This document shows positions 39,374-52,300 of a DNA stretch of 64,000 bases, piece by piece; position 1 is the first letter of the stretch; each line of letters starts with the position of its first letter. The position numbers and the translations under genes are program-made. The notes under the pieces were generated by a model. It saw nothing but the letters and a program-made list of their open reading frames with translations, was not told the origin of the DNA and searched no databases. The stretch comes from Phycomyces blakesleeanus NRRL 1555(-) (lineage: Eukaryota; Mucoromycota; Mucoromycetes; Mucorales; Phycomycetaceae), in NCBI RefSeq assembly GCF_001638985.1, contig NW_017265152.1, forward strand, positions 810,849 through 874,848, written 5' to 3'.

Positions 39374-42293
39374 TTTATTGTTTTGTTTTGTTTTGCTTTG
39401 CTTTTATTGATAAAATACAGAGTTGTTTGTAGGAGAATATTTATATACAAATGTTTGTTACAAGTAAAATGATATATTTAGTATAGAAGTTGGTTTTATG
39501 ATATAGATATCTTTCTTTCTATGTGTGTGTGTATGAATTTCGTCATGGTCTGTGTTTAGTGCAAATGGAATTCGTCCAAACAAGGAGCCTCATTGAACGA
39601 TGACACTTGTACCAAAATCCATATATATGACAAACCTGAAAAATCTCAGCGTGGATTTGAAGTGTAAATTTAACAATCAAACATTATAGATAATTTAACG
39701 ATTATGATTATACCATTTTTCCCTTTTTGACAATCACTTTGTCACAAGAGCATTTGGACAGGATATTTGACAGCGGAATAATGAGGACAAGAGAAAATCA
39801 TTTAGATCATTTAGGAATCCAATAAATGTAATGCTAACCCCAAGAGACATACACTAGGTTCTAACATTATCCAACGTATTCCAACCTATCTCTCATCTCC
39901 TTCTTTTTGACCATTCAAGTATCAATTTCTTTAAAGTACATATGTACCAAGATCAATAACAACAATGATGATTACACAGCAATAGGCGTTTACGACTTTC
40001 TTTTTAGACTTCGAGCTCCATCCTGTGTGAATATATGATATGATTGGTTTTTAGAAATCATTGCATTTATCTCCTCAAATAGATATTAGGTCAATGACGC
40101 ACACATACACATAAAACGTATATATATATATATATTGGATATTTTAATTGTACCTCTGTCAAACTTACTCTCAAAGAAACATCATTAATATTAAATTGTT
40201 ATAAATTCAAGCGTACAGTTTGTTTTTTGGTCTTCAAAAATCTATATATACACATATATACAATCCCAGATTCATATATATATATATATATATATATTGT
40301 AGCTGCTGTACACTGTGTTGACTAGGAAACAAATGAGCAAGTATGACCTCACAAATAGAAATATTATAAATTTTGTTTAGCTCAGTGAGTCAGCTGTGAT
40401 CAGGGACTTTGAGCAAGACCGAAACAACCATACATCTACTGGCAAATTGTATTATCCTGTTTTTGGAAATATCTGCCAAGGATCTCAACCCAAATTCTTC
40501 AAGATATTCAAAGAATGAACTACAGTACGACGGATGACAATAGTCTAAAACAGAAGCCGTCAATGCTTTTTTTCTCTCTCTCTCTTCCTTTACAAATGAT
40601 TTCAAGAAGTATAATTTGAATAACCGTACATCAATAGAAATAGTATTAAAGACCATTGACCCATTTACAGTTGTTTTCTTTTTTTTTTAAAAAAAAAAAT
40701 TCAAGTTATGTAATATTCTACAAGACACACAAGATGTACAAACAATGATAATGATGCATAGAATGAAAACAAAAGCAAAAAAGATGTTTGCAATCCTAAT
40801 AATCCTTTTGTAATATAATCTGCTTTCATGCTCAATGACAGTGTGTAGACAAAAAAAAAGATACTGTGAGGATCTTTATAGTTGAGGAGATGTACACGTT
40901 GTGAGTCAACCAGATGTTGGGTATGACATTAATTTAAAAAGTGCCAAATGAAGAGCAGATATATAAAAAAGATATCAATATTGGGGTTACATCGTCATCG
41001 CAACAAGTTGTGTATGAATTTAGAAAAGTATCATTATTAATTGCCACACACATACAAAGACGCACAAACCATAAGATCAAACTTCTTTATTTAACTACAT
41101 AGACAGACACCCACCAGTTAATGTGAATACTATAGAAAAATGAGTGAAAAAAAATTAAAGCAACCGGAATAGACTAGAGTATATATACTTTACAAGCTCT
41201 TTTAGTTAAAAGGTAATAATTAATAAAAGATAGAATCGCTATGTCAAAGGTTGTATATGTAAGCCAGAGACTTTTCAGCAATGATCTTTAGGAATTGGGA
41301 CTACAAAGGCCAATACACCAAAGAATCTGATATTACACAAGATGTTTATTTTTACCAATAATTGAGAAAACATCTCAAGTCGGAGCGGAGTAGGTTGCAA
41401 CGATGTGCTGTGTGTGTAAAACACAATAGGAAAATTGACGAAGCAAAGACGCAATTATAGGTAACTTGTCTGTCCTTGGAATCGCTTTATCTTTAATATA
41501 TATATATATATATATAATAGATTTCCCATTTTTCAAAGCCTCATTTAGATCTATTCTTCAAAACATGAAAAAGGCCTGTTTGATATTGAGCCCCTTTTTG
41601 TTTTGTTTTGCTTTGTTTCTTTGATTGTTATACTCTTTATTCTTCCTTTTTCAAAACCAAAAAATAAAATTGAAGGAATTAATAAAGCAGTAGTCAATTG
41701 TAAAGATTTTGTGTCTTCAATTTTATAAACTTTCTTTCCAAAGTACACAGCACCTATTTTTGAAAATACGACAGGTGCCTTGTAAACCGCGATTTTACCC
41801 TTTGGTTTCTAAATATTGACTGTGTGGCGCCACAATTAACCTATTTAATCTTCCAGGGCATGTCTTTTACTTATCACCACTCTCCAATTCATTTCTTCGT
41901 TTCCCCTATTTTCCTCCTATCATAGCTACCAAGCTTAGAAACCAATTAACCAATTAACCAAAACAAAAATAAGTAAACTATTATTGCTTTACGATCTAAA
42001 GTATAAATTAAAGAGAGAAAAGGCAATAAAAGCAATAATAATCCATGACGTTCCTTTTCTAATCTCTAAAGTCCTAAAAGGAACACAATAAACCGAATCT
42101 AACGGCTCCACACACATAAATTACTCTATTTTTTTTAAATAAAATAATATATATACTGTACCATCGCCCTTACAAGTCTTTTCGTCACTTGTAAATAAAT
42201 ACAAATATAAATATAAATAAAAACGACATTTGAGTCTATTTAAACTATTTTCCTGTATCTTTTCCCTTTCTTCTTCTTTTTCCAAACTTCCCA
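39374..42293. other. Long divergent intergenic region
   Basis: About 2.9 kb between the aminotransferase and the second kinase, the longest gene-free stretch not explained by a repeat. It is AT-rich, with (TA)n at about 40118-40134, 40276-40298 and 41496-41514 and a T10A11 palindrome at about 40679-40700. Short open frames lack motifs. It must include both promoters. No tRNA, snRNA or conserved frame was recognised. Confidence 0.5.
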
Positions 42294-44602
42294 ATGATAA
42301 CTCAGTTCAAACGAATCTTTCGTCACCGAAAAGGACACACCGACAACTCCTACGGAGACACTCATGGCACAACTCATGACAATATGGGTGCAAACACCGC
42401 AATTCACAATCAAGAACGGGATCACGGACACATAGGCACAACAACCCTTCGGAATGTCATTCGGTCCAGATCAACAAAGGAACGACAAAAGGCCTCTGAG
42501 CGTGCAACACAAATAATAGAGCAAGAAAAGAAAAGAAAACAACAGACTCCTCAGTATCCAGGTCTGGAGAAATATGAAATCATAGTCAAGCGTGGAGAGT
42601 AAGTCCATCTATGTATCTACTTATCTATCTATCTATATTATATTATAGGCTCATTATTAATCCTTGCTTTTACTACAATCGATTACACACAAATTTAACT
42701 TTATTTTTCTTTTAAAACAGTGGTGCATTTTCAAATGTATATGAAGCCAAGGAGAAGAGATCTGGTCGTAGTGTGGCAATAAAAATAGCACAGAAAGTGG
42801 GTCCAAAATCATCAGAGGTAAGAATTTATTTAATTTTTTTTTTAAAAAAAATTATAAACCAGAATGTGAAAACAGTTTATATTAATGATAATTATTATTA
42901 TCAGAAGCATGGAAATACCCACCTACATCCCAGTATGAAACGAAAGCCAAGAGCAACAGAGGTAAATATATCTATAATACCCACACTTACATACAAGCAT
43001 ACATACATACACATACATACATACATACATACATACATTCTCATGCCTTTATTCATTATCTTATGGTCAATAACCTTGTTTTTGCTTTTGCTTTTATTTA
43101 TTCAATCACACAAACACACAATCACACATTTGCTCTCTAAAAACAGCACACAAATGTCCTAAAAGAAGTACAGATTATGCGCAGTTTGAGGCACACAAAT
43201 ATTATCCAGCTGATTGAATTCTCAGAATCGAGTGAACATTATTATCTGGTGCTTGAGCTCTGTTCAGGAGGAGAGCTATTCAACCAGATAGTATATCTGA
43301 CGTACTTTAGTGAAGACCTGGCTCGGCACGTCATTGAACAGGTAGCCCATGCCGTACGATACATGCACGAAGAATGCGGTGTTGTTCATCGGTAGGTCAA
43401 TTTGGAAATACCACAAGTGCCGAAAAAAAAAAATTAGATGCTAATCAACCCTAAATTTGTTTACTTAAAAATTCAATAGTGACATTAAACCCGAGAATAT
43501 TCTATTCGATCCTATTCCCTTCATACCCTCAGACCAATCCCAACTTAAACACAGACCATTTGACGACCCAAACAAGAAGGACGAGGGTGTCTTTATTAAA
43601 GGAGTCGGAGGCGGAGGTATCGGAAAGGTCAAGCTAGCAGATTTTGGTCTTTCCAAGGTCATATGGGATAGTTCGACCATGACACCTTGTGGTACGGTAG
43701 GCTACACCGCACCAGAGATTGTCAAGGATAAAAAGTATTCCAAATCTGTTGATATGTGGGCTATTGGATGTGTACTCTATACTATCCTCTGTGGATTTCC
43801 TCCCTTTTATGATGAATCTATCCGTGCGCTAACCGAAAAGGTTTCACAAGGCCAGTTTACTTTCCTCAGTCCCTGGTGGGACCCAATCTCGAAATCATCC
43901 AAAGATTTGATCAGTCATCTACTGTGTGTAAATCCTGACGATCGATATACCATTGACCAATTCTTAGCTCACCCTTGGATCACCGGAAAACGAGCCCAAC
44001 CCCCTCTGCCGCCAAAACACAAGGATCCTATCAGCGTTAGTCTCGGTGCAGCCAAGACTACTAATGATCCCCGTAAACTGGCATTACACAATGCAACACG
44101 CAAGGCAGCTGTCATGGAAACCATTTCCGATCCACCCGTAGTCGATGACGAGAAAATTACTTTCCAGAAACAGGATGACCCCCACCAATACGAGTCAAAC
44201 GATACGACCAACTATATCCCCGGCGTGGAAAGCTTTGACTCTGACGGCCGTAAAGAAGTTTTTACACCCGGAGCTGCTGCACTACGAGAAATTCTTGACA
44301 TCACGTATGCCGTCCAGCGGATGGGAGAGGAAAAGGTCAATAAGAATGCGGCTAAGAAAGTATGGACTGACCACAATAATGATCCCACTCACCCCAGGCA
44401 CTATTCAGAATCAGACTCTGGAGATGAATGGTGTATCGAGTCTGATGAAGCATCCCCAAGTGAGAGCAGTTCAAACACAACCATTCAAACTGAAATTCAA
44501 GTCGAACCACCAAAACCACGTCGTAAACAATTTGAATTGAACATGTCCAATGCCACCCTGTTAAAGAACAGGAACAATCATGCCAAAGTAGCACCCATTT
44601 AA
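42294..44602 (+). CDS. Srk1/Rck2-type CAMK protein kinase, paralogue 2
   Basis: Five exons (42294-42598, 42721-42817, 42905-42961, 43147-43391, 43480-44602) code 608 residues. It is the same family as 10211-12390 and keeps RGDGAFSNVYEA, VAIKIAQK, HRDIKPENILFDPIP, KGVGGGGIGKVKLADFGLSK, MTPCGTVGYTAPEIV, SVDMWAIGCVLYTILCGF and GQFTFLSPWWDPIS. Tail elements FTPGAAALREILDITYAVQRM and NATLLKNR are shared. It differs in having a longer His/Gly/Asn-rich N-terminus coded by a single exon, and an Arg in the Gly-loop lead (VKRGDG rather than EKVGDG). Four introns sit at the same codons and phases as in paralogue 1. It is probably a stress-MAPK-activated kinase. Confidence 0.92.
42997..43037 (+). repeat. 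(ACAT)n microsatellite in kinase intron
   Basis: Roughly ten copies of a CATA/ACAT unit fill the middle of the third intron of kinase paralogue 2. Simple repeat within an otherwise ordinary intron. Confidence 0.8.
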
Positions 44603-45020
44603 AAAAAAAGAGAGATATATACATATTATATATTTTCTTATACACATCATACCTCATCTCAATTTGTATTCAACTCCTCTTCTTTCTTATTTTCTATTTC
44701 TTCTTCCTCATACCATGTATTGTCTTTATTTTTCATTTTGAACATAAAGATGTATATAAATATATACATTTATATTTTAAAGAAAAAAAAATCAATTCAA
44801 TTCAACTCAATAAACTTGTCAATATAATACTTTAGATAAACTTAACAATCAATCAGTCAATATATCTCTTTATCTATCTATCTATTTGTTTGTTTGTTTA
44901 TTTTTTATCAGTACTTTATATATATACTTGTTATTTATTTATTTATTTATTTATTTATTCAAAGTGTGGTATCTCATTATCTATCTATGTACATACTGCC
45001 AGAGACATTTACAATTTCTC
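44603..45020. other. Convergent 3' intergenic region
   Basis: 3' UTRs of the kinase and of the Pex4-like gene. Contains a (TTTA)n run at about 44927-44958 and other short repeats. No gene was seen. Confidence 0.5.
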
Positions 45021-45693
45021 TCAATCGTCTTTCTCACCCTCAAAAGGTACAGCGTAGAGTTGAGTGTACATTCTTACGAGGCTGTCGTACGCAAGTCTAT
45101 CGTCACATCGTAGTAAGTTTGCTGCATCACAGTTGAGTGGAGATGAAGGTTCTGGATTAGATAGTAAGAGTGAAATAGCCAGTATGGTTGATTGAAGTGT
45201 CCATGCGGGAGACCACTCTGTTTTGAGGATATCTAAACAAATTTCACCAGTCTTTTTTTTTTTTTTTTCAACCCAACAAATGTAAGTTTAATATTTATAT
45301 AAATACATCTATGTATGGGGTAAACCAAAAATATGGGCCTTGTCTTACCTTGAAATGAACGTTGGGGTGGCAGATTGTTGTAATGAAGCGAATGGTGGGT
45401 GGTTGAATGGGGTAATTACGAGGGATGGTAATCGAAAGGTCAAAGACACCTCCTAAAATAATATTGTTTTCAACAGAGGAAAGTTGTTTTTCTTTAAGGT
45501 TAAATTACATGTATGTATTTGTATATTGACATTTACCTTCATAAGGTGTTTCTGGAAGACCCGCAAGTTTGGCTCTCCACACTAACAAATCATCGTCTGT
45601 TTCAGGAGACAGTTCTAGAATCTCTGGATGCGCTCTTGACTCTTTTTCATAAGCACGGAGTTCTTTTAAGAGTCTTCGAGATACAGAGTCCAT
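45021..45693 (-). CDS. PEX4: Pex4-like ubiquitin-conjugating enzyme (E2)
   Basis: Three exons (45537-45693, 45349-45452, 45021-45251) code 163 residues. An E2 fold is clear: [50 protein letters not shown], the HPN motif (ICHPNVHFK, about residues 81-83) and the catalytic Cys92 in TGEICLDIL. The stretch [28 protein letters not shown] and the leucine-rich end resemble Pex4/UBC10. Pex4 monoubiquitinates the peroxisomal import receptor Pex5 at the peroxisome. The last exon begins directly after a run of about 18 A residues ending in AG, so its acceptor lacks the usual pyrimidine tract. The start at 45693 (MDSVSRR) is the first ATG. Confidence 0.9.
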
Positions 45694-46512
45694 TTTGTGA
45701 TGAAATTTCAAGTTTTTTTTTAAGTGTTCTTCTTGGTTTGGCTTGTGCGTGGCTGTAAAAGAAAGAAAATGAAGGTTTGGTAACTAGGAGAAGAGAGAAA
45801 AGGCCATTCTTTCTTTCTTTCATTTATTCTATTTCATTTCATTCGGAGTCTTTTGGCTCATCAAAAAAAAAGTCACATCAACATGAGAGTAATTGCGGGG
45901 CTAAAGAGGTCCGAGCGCACAAAGAATAAAGACAGTAGCAGTAATCCTATATTTTTCGTAGATCATTTAGTTACTTTCACAGATAGCTGAAGATACAATA
46001 CATCTATCGATCTATCTCTATACTAAAACCAAGAACTACTTTACATATCACATTTCCTTTATAGTAACCATAAATCTAATAACAAAAATTACGTAAGTAT
46101 CAAAGAATAATATTCACCAATCTTACAAAGCATAATAGTAAATATCAAACATCGATTTGAAACAAAGAAAAATGATGTAGCTTTTACTCAACCCCAAATA
46201 TATTATCAATAGTATGTTCTGATTGGTCTCCAAGGACAACTTAATACCTCTATTTTTGGCAGTATGGCTCCCCAACATTACAAAGAAAAAATATATTATA
46301 AGTTTTGACACTCTCTTATTATGGATAATCTTTTACAATAAGTACGTCTATGTACTGTTTATACAAATTCAATTATGAGACGAGTATAAATGTATTATTC
46401 AGTAAGAAGCAGCTATTTACAAAGGTATGTATATAAGGGATTTTAAAGTAATAAAAGAATGGAAAATAGAAACGTATTGTTGAGGACGTTAATAAGATAA
46501 TAATTTCTTTAT

Positions 46513-46546
46513 ACAAAATTTACGGACAGGCTGGCGGGACAAGCTG
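46513..46546. repeat. GC-rich hairpin
   Basis: ACGGACAG and CTGTCCGT form a perfect 8-bp stem around GCTGGCGGGACAAG. The loop core (CTTGTCCCGCCAG on the minus strand) resembles the GTCCCGCCAG tandem units at about 9208-9250. The hairpin stands out in AT-rich surroundings and may be the end or relic of a mobile element. Confidence 0.45.
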
Positions 46547-47949
46547 TCCGTAAGCTTTACCGTTATAAAATGAAGGGAGGTGTGCTTTTTATTGACTAAT
46601 TGACGGTACCCAAAGTTGAGATTGCGCTTTTACTTTCTCTTGCTTTCAGTCCTTATTTCCTCATACTCCAGAGTATGAATATGGTCATTGATTTGCAACT
46701 GTTGATAGCTAAGGTTGTGCTTTAGTCACTAATTTTCTGCACCGCCAACAAAAGAAAACTCCAGACTATTTGCTATTAGTAAGTAGATAAATAATAAAAC
46801 AAGTATTCTGTTCATATTTGCTGGTATACAGGTCATTGTTGCTGATCAAGACAGATCCTGAAGGATGCCACAGAGCGTTGAAATAATCGCTTACATTATT
46901 CTTGGGGTAATTTGTTAAAATTATCCATTATGTTCTCCTTGTTCTTTTCGGAATCACCTGAAATCACGTCCTTGCATATGTATGATTTGGAAAAGTATTA
47001 TCTAAAAAAATTAAGAAGAGGGAGAAGAGTGTACTCATGCCCACAAAATTTCTGAGAAAACTATGCTTGTAAGATACAGCAAGGACTAAAGCTAGTTATA
47101 ATAAGCAAATTATTGCTGCAAACACCAGCATATTTGCCTTTTCTTTTCTTTATTTTTAAAAAAGAATTGGCTTTGTGGGTGGCGTAATTACTCATAATAA
47201 GCATCCTAGACGAGGCGATTTATTTGGCCATTAGTTGTAAATACATTGCTTGGAATTTCAGGTTAAGAGGAAATGATTCCTTGTCATTGTATATGATTTC
47301 TACTTGAGCTGGACCCCTAAATTGAAAACACAAGCTTTACTATGAATCATCTAGAGGCTAAGTTTTTAATGTAAGGTGTAAACAAACAAACAAAAAGACA
47401 ACCAGATAGAAGTATACTCGTTATATAAGAAGCATTACCATACTATTTTGCGTTTAAAGATATGATATGTGGTGGAACTAAATCCATTTCGTAGGTTACC
47501 TCAATACAAAATTTTCAGAGACAAGTAAAATCGGTTTCGTTTGTTTGTAGGGAGATTTGTGCTCAAGAGGGCTGCTGAGCCTCTATTACTGCGAAACAAA
47601 AGAAGACATCACAGTCTTTGTTTTGTATGTTCTGAAGTGGGAGATTGTGAGAATCCAAGAGAGCACATCCCGTAGCCGTGTTTTCACAAAGAGGTAGGAC
47701 AGATCTAAAGGCTTCCTGATTCTACTAAGGGAAAAAAGACCTGAAGGTAAACATGAAACAATGGGAAGACATACGGGAAATCATGCTGGAGTTTAGCAAA
47801 ACCGAGAAGAGAGAGAGAGAGCGAATAGAGATTGGCCGAGCGGGAGGGAGGAGTGGTTCTGACCCAGACCGAAAGGAAAGATGTAAGCTCATTGCCATGC
47901 CCCACAAAAAGACAACGAGTGTCGATGGGAGAAAGGCTTAGTAATAATA

Positions 47950-47977
47950 TCATTACCATGTCCCGCACTATGGTAAT
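47950..47977. repeat. Perfect 9-bp inverted repeat
   Basis: CATTACCAT, a 10-bp spacer (about GTCCCGCACT) and ATGGTAATG. The palindrome sits between genes, about 450 bp before the small unknown gene at 48424. It could be a hairpin or a binding site for a dimeric factor. No further evidence. Confidence 0.4.
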
Positions 47978-48423
47978 GAGATAGGGAACTTGTGTGGAGA
48001 AAGTGACCGAGAATATGGGTGGGGACATATAAGAAGACAACTACATATTGACTGACTCCACACTATCTTCTCCGACCAAAGAGAAATAGGTGCGAAAGAG
48101 CCGTGGTGTTTATAACACTGTCAATGTTATTAAGTAGAAACTTCTTATTGCGAGTTCTCCTAGGCCTTGTATTCTATGGCACATCTTTTCTATCGAAAAC
48201 TAGCTCTTCTTCTCAATCCAAGTGGCAATGGAAAAAGTCTAGCCAATCAAAATCATTCAGAAAATTGCCCTTTTTTACCCTTTTTTTGAACTTTTGGTCT
48301 GTCCACACCAACTGTAATTCGGTTGTTTAAAAAAAAGAAAGAAAAAAGAAAAAAAGAAAACCCTTTATTTAATTAAAAAAACAAATGGACAAACCAAGAT
48401 CGTTAATCTAATAAACATTGGGC

Positions 48424-48906
48424 ATGAGCTGCAAATCTTGCGGAGGATGCTTTACTGGCTCAGGATGCATTACTACAAAGAAGTCTAGTGATAAAATACA
48501 ACAGACCAACGAACGGTTTTCTGCTCTTTTACAACTTGCATCAACATCAAACACAACAACGTCTGATCATGATCATATCATTCCAACCATAACTGCTGAG
48601 CTCGCGAGGAACAATTACTCATCTCAGGTGTCCCTCCTGGAAGCACACAGTCAACTATCTCTCGAGGATTTTCTAGAGCTTGCTCAATTATACTGGTTCT
48701 ACGATATTCGTGGATTTCTTATTGCTTGGACATGGGAATATCACAAGGGTAACGCAATCCAATGCCTTGAAGCTATGCGCGACCAAGGCAATCAAAAGCT
48801 GCTTTTATGGGATTATTTGGATGGTCAGGCTGAAATTCACGAGACATTTAATGGCCTAGAACTAGGCATGGCAGGTCGAGTTAAAAGAGATCCAACTAAT
48901 AAGTAG
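48424..48906 (+). CDS. Small Cys-rich hypothetical protein
   Basis: A single-exon frame of 160 residues. The N-terminus is Cys/Gly-rich (MSCKSCGGCFTGSGC, four Cys in 15 residues), followed by a polar linker and a C-terminal region rich in Leu, Trp and acidic residues (SLEDFLELAQLYWFYDIRGFL, then AWTWEYHKGN, LLLWDYLDGQAEIHET). I recognise no family. The clustered N-terminal Cys could be lipid-modified or metal-binding, but both are speculation. Length, an ATG start and balanced amino-acid use favour a real gene. Upstream sequence is long and gene-free. Confidence 0.6.
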   Translation: MSCKSCGGCFTGSGCITTKKSSDKIQQTNERFSALLQLASTSNTTTSDHDHIIPTITAELARNNYSSQVSLLEAHSQLSLEDFLELAQLYWFYDIRGFLIAWTWEYHKGNAIQCLEAMRDQGNQKLLLWDYLDGQAEIHETFNGLELGMAGRVKRDPTNK

Positions 48907-49378
48907 GCAGATAGAAGAACCATAAACTTATACACACTTGACCAGCCACCACAATTGTCATTGGCAAATATTCATCTTATATTAAGAAGAATCCATTTTT
49001 TTATTGAGAAAACTATACACAAAAGATGGCAGGAAGACCTTAAATTTATATTTATATCTATATCATATAAATGACGAAAAATTACAAGTTTACACCCTCC
49101 CTATTTAAAGCAAACTTATTATAATAAGGAGTGATCGATCGTTAGATACCGTATATAATTATCAGACTCTCAATAAAATGTCACATTTAGGTGGTTTGGT
49201 AAGATCGAAATGCCAACCTCCTTAGGATTAGCGTTTTGGATTTGAATGTTAAAGTGATTTATAATATGTTATATATATATACGCGTGTGTTGGATATTTT
49301 TTATATTAAATAAAAGATATGTAATTTATATAAATACAATGATACATACAGGTCCCTCTACAAAATAATGTTCGTGGG
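48907..49378. other. Convergent 3' intergenic region
   Basis: 3' flanks of the small unknown gene and the sorting nexin gene. AT-rich with a (TA)n run at about 49269-49280. No gene was seen. Confidence 0.5.
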
Positions 49379-52300
49379 CTATTTATTGTCCCCCACTTCT
49401 GGAAACAATTCATAAAGAATCTCATCAAATAGTGTGTACACCAAGTCCTGATTAAGCCTTTTGTTTTGGAGTACACTAAATAGACGTCTTGCTCCACGAC
49501 GAGAGTTCTGTCTGCCAACCATACTTCCGAGTAGGTCTAATAAGGTACTATATTCAATAAGATTGTTTCTATTTCTCTCTCTCTCTATAGATTGCACCCT
49601 TTCCAAAATAATAACAGGTTTACTTTACCTGGTAGCCACGTAGATAATTTTCGGTTGGCTTCTTCGCGTGTATGCTGTTTCTCCTCTGGCCGTCGAGGAG
49701 GCTTAAATGATAAGGAAGCTCCCTCAGGCCATAGGGTGTCCGTGAGACGCCTAAAATAAAATAATATCATAGGCTCGGATTCCAAAAAGCGCATTGATTC
49801 CCGTAGTTTTCTAAAGGACTGATTAATACCCTAATAGATTTACCACGCCCAAATAATTTTCGAGAATTATTTCAACTGTATTGTACCTTTCAATGGTACC
49901 TCCGAAGATCTGCTGCAAAATAATAACAACTGCCTGGCGTCTAAGCCAATTGTTCTTTTCTTTGAGTTCAAACATCTCAATAAAAAGGTCACAAAGTGGC
50001 TCTGTAAACCGAGTGATCCCTTCGTTTTCCACAGGCTTGAGCGCTTCATTCGAAAGTTCCACATTTCCAAACGAATTTGATAAACTGTCTGAATTGATTT
50101 CCAACCCATCAAGCATCATTCGCTTGTGTGATCCATTCGAGCTCGTATTACGACTGTGGGGAAAAGTTGAATTGGGATCGTTCATATCGCTTTCATATGA
50201 AAATTCCATAACTTGTTCACCTAAGCGTTGCGTAATCAGATCAAGCATCGATGGCCCAATGAACATATCATCAAAGCCAGCTGCAACAGTTTTGTAAATA
50301 TGCTTCATGAACCCAGCTGATTGTTTGCGGTTATTAGAATATTCATTAGCGGATATATTGGATGCTATTGAGCGTTGAAGGTTCTGCATTGAAGGTGACT
50401 TGTGAGGAGAAGGCGTAGTTACACTAGAGCCTAGTAGTCCATTGCGCGATGTATCCGTGTCAATGGGTTCATGGCGGCCTTTGTTCTTGGAACCAAATAT
50501 CTTTTGTCGCTCAACAGAACGAGGTAATGATGTAAAATAACCAAAACCAAACTCATAATCGACATCACTGTTGTCTTTGGGACCCGGAACATATACATTC
50601 TGTTGTGACAAGAACACTCTTAATTCATCACTTTGACAAATTAATTTGTCTTCCAATAAGCGCCTTAAATAACGTTCAAGACTAATTCGTCGGGTCTCAA
50701 CAAACGAGCGCTGGAGTTTGAGCAGTGGCCATTTTACTGGAAAATCCAACATCTTGACAGCCGCATAATGGTCCTTGAGTTTCTGATGAAGGGTAAAAAA
50801 TTCGCTGTAACGGCGTGTAACTATCCATCCTGATGTATAGTTCCCTTCTGTGCCAAGCTGATGAATTTCAATCACATATAGTGCGAATTCACCATGGATA
50901 TCTGACCCGATTGTTGAGTTGGTAATGCTGACCTTGGTACGTTCCTATACAAAGAAAATACCACAAGAAGTATTATGCAAACCGTTTCTCAATAAAAAAG
51001 TAAGGCCCGTGGCTTCGTGGTAACGTATACTTTCTGGCACAAGCACGTTTTCTGATTCTTGCAGTTCATATTGACTCTTTTGATATTTCATCTGTTGTAT
51101 ATCCTGTCTACATGCGCTCTTAATTTTCCTGAGAAGTCGTAAACTCTCTACTTCGTTTCTAGCTTCGGATTTTCGGATCAAAGCATCGACAAGTGCCTCT
51201 TCCTGCATTAGTTTTTTCACATCTTCTGATATTTGTTTAACCTTTGAAGCCAGAAGAAGATCACCAGGTGGTGCTAGATGAACATTATCTCCAGACGGAG
51301 CCTTTGTAGAAGACGCAGACGAATGGATCTCCTGCTGCTCTTGGGACTTAATTGATCCACGCGGTGTTAATGGCCCAATCTGGTCATGCTCAACTTCTGA
51401 AATGGTATTAGTTCCTCCTGAAGACTTCCAGGACGGTAAAGTATAATCATTCTGCACAGGCATAGCCATTGAAGACTTTATGCCTCGTGTGCCGTATAAA
51501 ATTAAAGGAGATGGACGCTGGAATGACTGTGGTTTTGTAATCTTTATGGAACCCTCTCTTCTTGGCAGTGTGCTTATAGACTTATTTTGTGTGTATTCAT
51601 CTTGATCATTAGCCATTACTCCTTCACCATCAATGATAGACTGTAATTCGGCTTCTACAGCATCTACAGTGTCGCTTCGAACGAGTTTCTTACGCTCCAT
51701 TTTATTTGGCGGTTGTATAGCAGGGTCAATTTTCGGAGCATTCACATCATCATCTGTATCAATCCCGTCAGACTCTGTAGATTTGATTGACTCTGTAGGT
51801 GAGATATACTGTGAGGTTTGTTCAGATCCCTCTCCAGAAGTAGTCGGTTCGCCTCTCCACCACTCATTCGCGGATAAAAGTACGTTCCCTAGCGACAAAA
51901 ACTTTGATGGTCTATTTGAAGTCTCTGATCTTGCACGGACATGTCTTCGGGACCGATTGTAGCTAAGTGGAGGCTTGAGCTTATCAGACCCAGAGTGTGC
52001 CATTGTGGACCGTCTACTACCACGTCCTTCGGTGTCAGATTCGGCTTTGGGAGATTCTTGATGATCCCATTTATCGCTCTTGGCTATTCGTGCTGAACTC
52101 GTTCTTTCCATAGACGAAGACGCTATCGTTTCAAGTGGAGGGCGAGATGATGCAAGTAAATCAGCCGCGCTCGGACGGCGATAGAGTGTGCTCTCATCAA
52201 GACTACGTCGCTCTGGTAAGGTGTCAGGAGCAGAGTTAGGCGAGGTAGCAAGATACTTGAAATACAAATCTGATCGTTTAAAGTAAAGAAAATGCTCTTT

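Larger units (their letters stand above)
45694..48423. other. Long intergenic region with two hairpins
   Basis: About 2.7 kb without a convincing gene. It holds a GC-richer palindrome at 46513-46546, a perfect 9-bp stem inverted repeat at 47950-47977, a GA run at about 47807-47822 and T-rich stretches before the next gene. Open frames on either strand around 47705-48040 overlap each other and show no motif. Confidence 0.45.

Noticed and set aside
40679..40700. T-run/A-run palindromes (also near 14453, 35571, 42835, 63722) as terminators or origins
   Set aside because: Such homopolymer palindromes recur in AT-rich spacers and introns alike and show no consistent relation to gene ends.
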